Shown here piece by piece: positions 13,272-19,321 of a stretch of DNA of 23,128 nt (positions are counted from its first letter, which is position 1; the number at the start of each line of letters is the position of its first letter). The translations under genes were made by a program, and so were the position numbers. Source of the DNA: a virus. Below the pieces are notes generated by a model that saw only the letters and a program-made list of their open reading frames with translations, was not told the DNA's origin and made no database searches. The DNA lies in IMG/VR virus record IMGVR_UViG_3300036046_000035, positions 1-23,128 of that record; one strand, written 5' to 3'.

Positions 13272-14503
13272 TGACCGTCGTCCACCGCACCTACACCGAG
13301 TTCGATATTCGAGCCATCACGATCACCGGCCTCAGCGCCAAGCCGGAGAATGACAAGCGCCCGGCCATCGGAAAGTTCGGCACCGGCCTCAAGTACGCCA
13401 TCGCCGTGCTGCTACGCAACGGCTGCTCGGTCACCATCATCACCCCCGGCCAGCGGCACAAGCTGGTGGCTCAGGTCGGCGAGTTCCGGGGCCAGCCCTT
13501 TGAGGCCGTGGCCATGCGGTCGATCGCCAACCCGCCGACCAAGAACTCGCGCTACAAGCGCATGGTCCTGCCGTTCACGACCCACTACGGCATCAACTGG
13601 GAAATGTGGATGGCGTTCCGTGAGCTTCACTCCAACACGCTGGACGAGGGCGGCTGGACCAAGCTGTTCAGCAGGGAGCTGCCGGACGAGCACAAGTACG
13701 TCAGCGAGGGCTGCGCCATCCTGGTCGAGGGCGAGGCCTATGAGGCCGAATACTACAACATGCACCGCACGTTCTTGGACGCTGGACCGAGCGTGCGCTA
13801 CGAAGGTGGCGGGGTCCGCATCTACGACCTGCCGCACGAGGACTACGTCAATGAGTTCAAGTACTATCGCGGCCTGCGTGCCGGCGATGTGCAGGACAAC
13901 AAGATGACCCTGTTCATCTACGACGCGGTCGGAGAGGTCTACCTGACCGAGGAGCGACGGGTGCAGGACTATTTCTGGGACTGGCGGGTCGCCAACGCCA
14001 TCGCTGAGAGCGACGACGAGGAGCTGATCCGTGCCGTGCTGAAGGCCGACGACGACTACTGGGAGTCCACCCTCAACTTCCACCCGTCCATGCAACCCAG
14101 CGAGACCTTCCTGCGGGTGGCGGCCACGGCCAAGGTGCGCCAGCGCCACTACGAGTACATCAAGGCCCACAAGCCGGTCTCCATCAAGGAGCTCGACCTG
14201 GACCTGTACCCCACGCCGTGGAAGCTGGAGGGCTACGCCATCCTCGCCGGCAACGACAACCCGGTCGCCACCCGTCCAAACGGCATGACGGAAGAGGTCT
14301 GGAAGTCGATCTGGCTTGGACGGGTGGCGACCATCAACGCCCACGCCCCGTCGATCTTCAAGCCCGAGACAGACGAAGCCGCGCCCGGCCCGGTCGAGGC
14401 GGCTGAGGACGATGCAGAACGTGTGTTTCTGACCGAGGAAGCGCCGATCGTCGAAGAAGACTGCCGAGAGTGTGCTGGCTGCGCCAAGTGCATGCCCTTC
14501 TGA
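13271..14503 (+). CDS. GHKL-ATPase-like phage protein with motifs in permuted order and a C-terminal four-cysteine tail
   Basis: 410 residues from ATG 13271, which has AAGG 10 bases upstream; a TTG one codon earlier is not needed. Near the N-terminus is GLSAKPENDKRPAIGKFGTG followed by LKYAIAVLLRNG (G34-K35-F36-G37-T38-G39-L40-K41), very like the G2/ATP-lid end of GHKL (gyrase B, Hsp90, MutL) ATPases. About 80 residues later comes MAFRELHSNTLDEGG (E118, N122, D125, E126, G127), very like the N-box helix E-x3-N-x2-D-x-G that in ordinary GHKL proteins precedes G2. A strand GCAILVEGEAYEAEY then follows. No DxGxG G1 motif is visible. The C-terminus is acidic and ends with C398-x2-C401-x2-C404-x2-C407-MPF, a possible metal site. 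I infer a circularly permuted or convergent GHKL-like domain; the function is unknown. The gene lies in the small-gene operon behind promoter C. Confidence 0.7.
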   Translation: MTVVHRTYTEFDIRAITITGLSAKPENDKRPAIGKFGTGLKYAIAVLLRNGCSVTIITPGQRHKLVAQVGEFRGQPFEAVAMRSIANPPTKNSRYKRMVLPFTTHYGINWEMWMAFRELHSNTLDEGGWTKLFSRELPDEHKYVSEGCAILVEGEAYEAEYYNMHRTFLDAGPSVRYEGGGVRIYDLPHEDYVNEFKYYRGLRAGDVQDNKMTLFIYDAVGEVYLTEERRVQDYFWDWRVANAIAESDDEELIRAVLKADDDYWESTLNFHPSMQPSETFLRVAATAKVRQRHYEYIKAHKPVSIKELDLDLYPTPWKLEGYAILAGNDNPVATRPNGMTEEVWKSIWLGRVATINAHAPSIFKPETDEAAPGPVEAAEDDAERVFLTEEAPIVEEDCRECAGCAKCMPF

Positions 14504-14513
14504 GGAGAAAGTC

Positions 14514-14957
14514 ATGAAGCACATCGAGTTCCTGAGAGCCGCCAAGGCCAAGCTCGCCGACCCGGCGGCGTGGGCCCAAGGCTTCTACGCCTACAGACCG
14601 GCGGAGGACGGCTGGCGTCCGGCGGAGCTGGTCAATGGCACGGCCATGCAGAAGACCCACGCCAGCGACCAGGGGGCGACCTGCTGGTGCGTCCGTGGCG
14701 CGGTCATGTCGGTCGCCCTCAACGACCACTCGTCCGGCTCCGTTGAAGCATCGCTCAGGGCCCAGGACCTGCTGACTGCGGCATATCGTCGCATCAGCAA
14801 GGCCGGGCCTTCCATGCAGTTGACGCTGGGCGACGTGGCCAAGTTCAACGACGCGCCGGTCCGCCGGCACGCAGACATCATCAATCTCCTTGACGTCGCC
14901 ATCGAGCTGGCGGAGGAAGAGGAAGCCTGTGAGGAGCGACCCTATGACCACCACTGA
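14514..14957 (+). CDS. DUF6197-like protein, 147 residues
   Basis: ATG 14514 has GAGGAGAAAG just upstream; a longer frame from 14472 overlaps the previous gene. The sequence begins with a helix (EFLRAAKAKLADPAAWAQG), has ATCWCVRGAV (C-x-C then GA) in the middle, and DVAKFNDAPVRRHADIINLL then a helix at the end. The 'dp..W..g ... CWC..GA ... ND ... ll..A' pattern is that of DUF6197 proteins found in phages and actinobacteria; function unknown. It overlaps the next gene by 14 bases. Confidence 0.7.
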   Translation: MKHIEFLRAAKAKLADPAAWAQGFYAYRPAEDGWRPAELVNGTAMQKTHASDQGATCWCVRGAVMSVALNDHSSGSVEASLRAQDLLTAAYRRISKAGPSMQLTLGDVAKFNDAPVRRHADIINLLDVAIELAEEEEACEERPYDHH

Positions 14958-15306
14958 ACAACCTTGGCGTCCGCCGGAGGGGCTAAAGCCTGAGACCGTC
15001 TGGAAGGTTCTGGAGCACGAGGGCTTCCAGATTCTGGTCCAGAACGGATATGACGTCGACCCGCCCAAGGGCGACGAGGTCGAGCGCCCCTGTGTCCGCA
15101 TCAGCTGCCCCATGAACGGGGTCATGGTCAGCCTCGCCATGCGCGGCGGGGATGAGGCTTGGTGCCAGAAGGTGTTCGAAGCCACCAACGACCCTGAGCG
15201 CGCCCTCAAGGCCCTGATCCAGCAGGTCGAGCCTATGATGGACGTCCTGATCAACCCGCCGCTGGCTCCCCGTCATTCGGGCGGGCCGACCGACCAATAC
15301 GATTGA
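14944..15306 (+). CDS. hypothetical protein, 120 residues
   Basis: I do not recognise it. ATG 14944 has GAGGAGCG upstream and overlaps the previous gene's end. It contains a helix (PETVWKVLEHEGFQILV), strands (CVRISCPMNGVMVSLAMRGG), a second helical region (DPERALKALIQQVEPMM) and a polar proline-rich tail. A small two-layer alpha/beta fold is likely. Confidence 0.65.
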   Translation: MTTTEQPWRPPEGLKPETVWKVLEHEGFQILVQNGYDVDPPKGDEVERPCVRISCPMNGVMVSLAMRGGDEAWCQKVFEATNDPERALKALIQQVEPMMDVLINPPLAPRHSGGPTDQYD

Positions 15307-15316
15307 GGAGGGAACC

Positions 15317-15577
15317 ATGGACCTGGAAATACTCGAAGCGGTGCAGCCGCCCACGCGCGCCGAACGCATCAAGATGCTCCAGCAGGAGGCGGAGGCGGAG
15401 GCCAATCACCTGTTCGACGACTTCGCATCCAAGCTCTACTCACTGAGCGTGGCGGCGGACGAGCTGGTGGCTCTGGGTAGCAGCTTCGCAGCCCTGTCGG
15501 CGGCGGCGCGTGAGCTCCAGCCGCAGATTCGGCAATGGGCCTCCGTGGTCGAGGCAACGAGGCAGAAGAGGCGCTGA
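15317..15577 (+). CDS. hypothetical helical protein, 86 residues
   Basis: I do not recognise it. The ATG has GAGGAGGGAA upstream. It is almost wholly alpha-helical with heptad-like spacing (RIKMLQQEAEAEANHLF, then ELVALGSSFAALSAAARELQ), suggesting a coiled coil. Its stop overlaps the next start (TGATG at 15575). Confidence 0.65.
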   Translation: MDLEILEAVQPPTRAERIKMLQQEAEAEANHLFDDFASKLYSLSVAADELVALGSSFAALSAAARELQPQIRQWASVVEATRQKRR

Positions 15578-15795
15578 TGCCATCCCCCAGGAAGCCCGTT
15601 GAGCGTCACATTTACCTCAACGGAAACGACACCGGCCTAAGGGCCTTCTCGCCTAACGACGCTGTGGCCAAGATGAGCCGTGTGCTGCAACGTCGTGGGC
15701 ACCACAACGCAACTCCCGAACGGGTCGCCCTGACCAAGCGGGAACACAGTCAACGGGTCTGGTTCACGTGGCCGCCCGAGGAGGACAAGAAATGA
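15577..15795 (+). CDS. hypothetical basic protein, 72 residues
   Basis: I do not recognise it. ATG 15577 shares a base with the previous stop; the upstream in-frame ATG at 15535 would overlap that gene by 43 bases. It has a short strand (HIYLNGNDTG), a helix (SPNDAVAKMSRVLQRRG) and the strand RVWFTWPP. Basic residues suggest possible nucleic acid contact. The stop overlaps the next start as ATGA. Confidence 0.6.
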   Translation: MPSPRKPVERHIYLNGNDTGLRAFSPNDAVAKMSRVLQRRGHHNATPERVALTKREHSQRVWFTWPPEEDKK

Positions 15796-16376
15796 CGATC
15801 GACCTGAGACAAGCCATCCTGGCCCTGACAAACGTGACCCGCGCGCTGATGCGCGGCGAGCAGGTGGCGACCGATGAGCGCGTCATCGACAGTGTGCTGG
15901 GGCTCATGCCCGCTGGGCCAATCCTGGAGACCCTGTGGGCGGCGCTGCCGACGCCGGTCGCGGTGATGAGCTTCCGTGAAGGGCCGGACCGGTGGTCGGT
16001 CCAGGGCTGGTGGCCCACGCAGGAGCAGGCCGAACGGGTCCAGGCCATCCTCAGCAAGCCGCTGGATGATCACACGAGCGATCTGGCCCTTTGGGCGAAA
16101 GTGGAGGAGACCAAGTCGACGGCGGCGCAGCGTGAGCGGGAGCGCGCTCTGGAGAAGCGGCTGCTGGCCGAACGTGAAGCCTTCAGCCCGTCGGCACTGG
16201 ACAACCCCCTGCGGCAGGCGATGCGGCGTGAGCTGCTGGACATGGCAGGAAGCAGCTTCAGCACGGAAGGCGAGCAAGAGGCTTCGGTCGAGAAGGCCAT
16301 GGCTCGTCTGGCCGAGGCGTCGACCAAGCCGCTCCACGGAGCGCCGGCAGGGGAGGCTGGCTATGGCGATCAGTGA
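15792..16376 (+). CDS. hypothetical protein with charged helical C-terminal half, 194 residues
   Basis: I do not recognise it. ATG 15792 is set by the ATGA overlap. The N-terminal half looks globular (AVMSFREGPDRWSVQGWWPT), while residues from about 105 on are helical and rich in Lys/Glu/Arg (STAAQRERERALEKRLLAER), a probable coiled coil. It overlaps the next gene by 14 bases. Confidence 0.65.
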   Translation: MTIDLRQAILALTNVTRALMRGEQVATDERVIDSVLGLMPAGPILETLWAALPTPVAVMSFREGPDRWSVQGWWPTQEQAERVQAILSKPLDDHTSDLALWAKVEETKSTAAQRERERALEKRLLAEREAFSPSALDNPLRQAMRRELLDMAGSSFSTEGEQEASVEKAMARLAEASTKPLHGAPAGEAGYGDQ

Positions 16377-16536
16377 GGACCGCTTGAGGGAGATTCTGCG
16401 CGACGCCCTTCCTAGCTGCGGTGTCGCCAGAGCCCTGGAGCTTCCGGATGATGCCACGGTCGAGGTCGTGGTGGACCTGACTGTTGCTGAGTGGCGTGAG
16501 TTGTCCCGAAACATCGTTGAGGAGCATGAGGCTTGA
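16363..16536 (+). CDS. hypothetical acidic protein, 57 residues
   Basis: I do not recognise it. ATG 16363 has GGGGAGG 8 or so bases upstream, within the previous gene. It reads as helix, strand (ATVEVVVDLTV), helix, with many Glu. The frame is open upstream but covers the previous gene. The stop overlaps the TTG start of the nuclease gene. Confidence 0.6.
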   Translation: MAISEDRLREILRDALPSCGVARALELPDDATVEVVVDLTVAEWRELSRNIVEEHEA

Positions 16537-16943
16537 GCAAGCCCCGGTTCGCCCTTGAGGCTGATGTGCGGGCCGAGGTCCGGGAGACATTCCCGACGGC
16601 CCAGTGGGTCGAGGCGGCTGTGGGCGGGTCCCACGGCCTGCCCGACTGCTTCATCAACGACGTGGATGGCCTGATATCTCGTGTGGCCTTCTTCGAGCTG
16701 AAGGTTGCTGATGTGCGGGGAATCGAGGTGAAGTACTTCGTGCGCCCTGCTCAGCGCAAGCGGCTCAAGAAGATGATCCCGGCGGGCTACAAGTGCTGGT
16801 TCGTGGTCGGTGAGAAGGGCGGCGACCGGCTGTGGCGCGTTGTCCCAGATGAAAGGTCCATGAACGGTAGGTTCACTATTGGTGACCCCGGCGTGGTTCC
16901 AATCCTGGACCTGCGGACGGAACTTTTGGCCGGGGCTTTTTGA
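16533..16943 (+). CDS. PD-(D/E)xK nuclease (VRR-NUC-like)
   Basis: 136 residues from an unusual TTG start (16533) overlapping the previous stop; GGAG at 16521-16524 supports it. The nuclease core is visible: GGSHGLPDCFI with D38, then VAFFELKVA with E55 and K57, then RPAQRKRLKKMIPAG (conserved Q) and a strand CWFVVGEKGG. This is the G-x-PD ... ExK ... Q-x2-L pattern of VRR-NUC and related Holliday-junction-resolvase-like nucleases. A role in resolving branched replicative DNA before packaging is plausible because terminase genes follow; general DNA repair or host DNA breakdown is also possible. It is the last gene before the 444-base non-coding region. Confidence 0.82.
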   Translation: MSKPRFALEADVRAEVRETFPTAQWVEAAVGGSHGLPDCFINDVDGLISRVAFFELKVADVRGIEVKYFVRPAQRKRLKKMIPAGYKCWFVVGEKGGDRLWRVVPDERSMNGRFTIGDPGVVPILDLRTELLAGAF

Positions 16944-16970
16944 GACGGTGAATCGGGGGAAGTGGGCCAG

Positions 16971-17190
16971 GAACCTGGAACCAAGGCTGAGGGAAGGCGG
17001 GACCAAAGTGAGCGGTCCAGGTTTCAATGGCTTTCGATGGGTTCCAGGTTCGGTTCCAGGGACACGTTTGGGGACTCTGCCGGCTCTTCTCAGGTTCCTC
17101 TTTCCTTTATTCTCTGAAGACTCAGGAAAGATTTAGAGAAAGTTCTTCCGCCGAGTTTCGGAATACGGTGGATATTTGGAACTTGGAACC
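16971..17190. repeat. dispersed GAACCTGGAACC / GGTTCCAGGTTC repeat family
   Basis: GAACCTGGAACC at 16971-16982 is the exact reverse complement of GGTTCCAGGTTC at 17040-17051. Related copies are GGTTCCAGG at 17052-17060, GGTCCAGGTTTC at 17014-17025, CAGGTTCC at 17091-17098 and GGAACTTGGAACC at 17178-17190. Such iterated sites next to terS are what a small-terminase binding or packaging site could look like. Confidence 0.65.
17099..17140 (+). repeat. two interleaved inverted repeats (possible pseudoknot)
   Basis: TCTTTCCT (17099-17106) pairs with AGGAAAGA (17124-17131), and TTCTCT (17110-17115), inside that loop, pairs with AGAGAA (17135-17140), outside it. The crossing order is that of an H-type pseudoknot if transcribed. 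It could equally be a pair of protein-binding sites in DNA or chance in a pyrimidine/purine-skewed stretch. Confidence 0.4.
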
Positions 17191-17249
17191 TGTCGGCTTT
17201 CCGGCGTCTTCTGGTGCTGTACTTGGCGCTGCCGTCACAATACTTCCAC

Positions 17250-17284
17250 GGACCCTTTCCTTTCGCGTCGCTCCGAGGCAAAGT
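17250..17284 (+). promoter_or_regulatory. diverged copy D of the phage promoter-like element
   Basis: GGACCCTTTCCTTTCG at 17250 resembles AGACCCTTTTCTTTTCG of copies B and C, and the following TCGCTCCGAGGCAAAG aligns with TCGATCTGGCGCATAAG with a few changes. It lies about 105 bases upstream of terS. A 15-base part of it (17268-17282) recurs at 22030. It is probably a late-class variant; this is inference from similarity. Confidence 0.4.
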
Positions 17285-17387
17285 CACGCCCGCCCCCAAT
17301 GGCCGCCGGTGCGCCCCGGTGCGGAGGGCCGGGCCTGCGGAATGTCCTCCTGTTGGTTCGGCCCTCCTGATACTCTGAGAGGACTGA

Positions 17388-17966
17388 ATGACCGACGAAG
17401 CAAAAGGCCCCATCGAGGAGCGTGAGTTCCGTGACGGCATGTTCGTGCCCGGCGGCAAGGGTGGGCCGGGTCGTCCGCCTCTGGTGCCGACCGAGGACGA
17501 CATTCGCGTAGCCAAGAACGTGGCGCGTCTTGGAGGCACCGACCTTGAGATCGCCGTTGCCCTTGGCCGCGACATCAGCGTCATCAAGCGGTGGATGGTG
17601 ACACACGAGAACTTTTCCCTTGCCTGTAAGGTAGGGGGTGATATGGCCGATAACCGAGTTGAGAGATCTCTCTACCAAAGAGCAGTTGGCGGAACTCGGG
17701 CCGGTTACCGCGAGGCAGTCACCAAGGACGGTGACATCGTCAAGCTGGAGTGGGAGGAAGAGGTCCTCGGAGACGTGGCCGCAGCTTCCCGCTGGCTTGA
17801 GGCTCGCCAGCGCAAGGACTGGGGCGTCAAGTCCGTCATCCAGCATGAAGGCGAGCTGGAGGTGCGCAACAGCCGCGCCACCCTCGCCTCTGTTGTCGCT
17901 CGCGCCCTGAAGGCCAAGTCTCAGACCCCGGCCCCTGCGCCGGCAAGCGAGGACGACGCCTCGTGA
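17388..17966 (+). CDS. terS: terminase small subunit
   Basis: 192 residues from ATG 17388, with GAGAGG upstream. After a disordered Gly/Pro-rich start (PGGKGGPGRPP) comes a helix-turn-helix-like region (DDIRVAKNVARLGGTDLEIA, VALGRDISVIKRWM), then DNRVERSLYQRAVG, a segment very common in small terminase-like phage proteins, and a charged stretch ending WLEARQRKDWG. The C-terminus is low-complexity Ala/Pro. The protein should bind the packaging site and regulate the large subunit, which overlaps its stop (GTGA). Two CCTCC tracts upstream (17346-17350, 17363-17367) could pair with its ribosome binding site, allowing translational control. Confidence 0.87.
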   Translation: MTDEAKGPIEEREFRDGMFVPGGKGGPGRPPLVPTEDDIRVAKNVARLGGTDLEIAVALGRDISVIKRWMVTHENFSLACKVGGDMADNRVERSLYQRAVGGTRAGYREAVTKDGDIVKLEWEEEVLGDVAAASRWLEARQRKDWGVKSVIQHEGELEVRNSRATLASVVARALKAKSQTPAPAPASEDDAS

Positions 17967-19321
17967 ACCTAGCCGAGCTGGTCGATCTGCCAGACGATAT
18001 CCGGGAGCAGGTCATTGCCGATCTGCCTGAAGAGGATATTGAGGCCCTCCTGCACGACTGGCGCTTTCTCGCGCGCCCTGAGCAGCTGGCCCCGGAAGGA
18101 AGCTGGCAGACTTGGATCTACATGGCTGGCCGTGGGGCCGGCAAGACCCGTTCTGGAGCTGAGTGGGTCAGGGAGAAGGCCAAGCTGGGCTATGGTCGGG
18201 GTGCGCTGATTGCCCCGACCGCTGCGGACGCCCGAGACGTCATGATCGAGGGTGAGTCCGGTCTGCTGTCCGTAGGCTGGGAGCACGACGTTGATCACCG
18301 GGGGCAGCTGATGGGTCGTCCCATCTACGAGCCTTCCAAGCGCCGGGTCAAGTGGGCCAACGGTGCACAGGTTACGGCATACTCGGCAGACGAGCCTGAG
18401 CGCCTGCGCGGACCGCAGCACGACTTCGGTTGGTGTGACGAGATGGGGGCCTGGAAGTACGCCAAGGACGCATGGGACATGTTCCTCATGGGCCTGCGCC
18501 TCGGTGACAATCCACAGGCAATGATCACCACGACGCCCCGGCCCCTGCCCATCATCCGGGAGATCCTCAAGGCTCCCGGCACAGTCAAGACCCACGGCGG
18601 CACGTTCTCCAACCGGGCCAACCTTGCCGATCAGTTCGTAAACAAGATCATCACCAAGTTCGCAGGCACCCGTCTGGGCCAGCAGGAGATCGAGGGCATC
18701 CTGCTCGACGACATTGCCGGCGCTCTATGGACCGCTGAGATGGTCGACGAGGCCTCGCGCTACTTCCGGGAAGGGGGTGGCCTGCCCGACCTACGGAGGA
18801 TCGTCATTTCGGTTGACCCGTCCGGCACCGCTGGGGACGAGGACGAGGGTGACGCCATCGGCCTGATCGCCGCCGGTGTGGCCGAGATCAACGGCATGGA
18901 CCACGGATTCGTTCTCCAGGACGGCACCATCAAGGCCAGCCCTGACCAGTGGGCCCGGCGCGTCAAGCAGATGGCCGACCGCTGGGGAGCCGACTGCGTC
19001 GTCGCAGAGCGCAACTACGGTGGCGCCATGGTCGAGGCCGTGATCAAGGCCGCAGGAATCAAGTGCCGCTATAAGGAAGTCGTGGCCAGCCGGGGCAAGG
19101 TCGTTCGGGCTGAGCCAGTGGCCGCTCTGTACGAGCAGAAGCGCATCCACCATATGGCCATGATGGGCGAGCTTGAGAAGCAGCTCATGGCCTTCACCAA
19201 CATGGGCTACTTGGGTGACGGCTCGCCGGACCGGGGCGATGCTCTGGTGTGGGCGATCACTGACCTTATGATCACCGACAACGAATACAACTTCAACACC
19301 ATGGAGAAGGCTTGGTCATGA
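17963..19321 (+). CDS. terL: terminase large subunit (packaging ATPase-nuclease)
   Basis: 452 residues from GTG 17963, overlapping terS by 4 bases. The ATPase has Walker A in MAGRGAGKTRSGAEW (K61), LIAPTAADARDVM, and Walker B FGWCDEMGAW (D159, E160), then MITTTPRP as the coupling motif region. The nuclease has VISVDPSGTAGDEDE (D285), VVAERNYGG and a final acidic residue in PDRGDALVWAITDLM. This is the Terminase_6 type domain order. It should translocate phage DNA into proheads through the portal encoded next. The length is typical. Confidence 0.95.
   Translation: MNLAELVDLPDDIREQVIADLPEEDIEALLHDWRFLARPEQLAPEGSWQTWIYMAGRGAGKTRSGAEWVREKAKLGYGRGALIAPTAADARDVMIEGESGLLSVGWEHDVDHRGQLMGRPIYEPSKRRVKWANGAQVTAYSADEPERLRGPQHDFGWCDEMGAWKYAKDAWDMFLMGLRLGDNPQAMITTTPRPLPIIREILKAPGTVKTHGGTFSNRANLADQFVNKIITKFAGTRLGQQEIEGILLDDIAGALWTAEMVDEASRYFREGGGLPDLRRIVISVDPSGTAGDEDEGDAIGLIAAGVAEINGMDHGFVLQDGTIKASPDQWARRVKQMADRWGADCVVAERNYGGAMVEAVIKAAGIKCRYKEVVASRGKVVRAEPVAALYEQKRIHHMAMMGELEKQLMAFTNMGYLGDGSPDRGDALVWAITDLMITDNEYNFNTMEKAWS

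Larger units (their letters stand above)
16944..17387. other. 444-base non-coding region ahead of the terminase genes
   Basis: No convincing gene is found; a 132-codon open frame at 17027 has no ribosome binding site, low-complexity composition and would run into the terminase start. The region holds copies of a GGTTCC-type repeat (both orientations), two interleaved inverted repeats at 17099-17140 in a locally AT-richer stretch, a diverged promoter copy at 17250, and a CCGGTGCG direct repeat around 17306-17323. Its position directly before terS makes a packaging signal, terminase-binding site or late promoter region likely; this is inference. Confidence 0.7.

Noticed and set aside
17027-17425. 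132-codon + strand open frame in the pre-terminase region
   Set aside because: No ribosome binding site, unusual composition, runs 38 bases into terS, and overlaps repeat and promoter-like elements.
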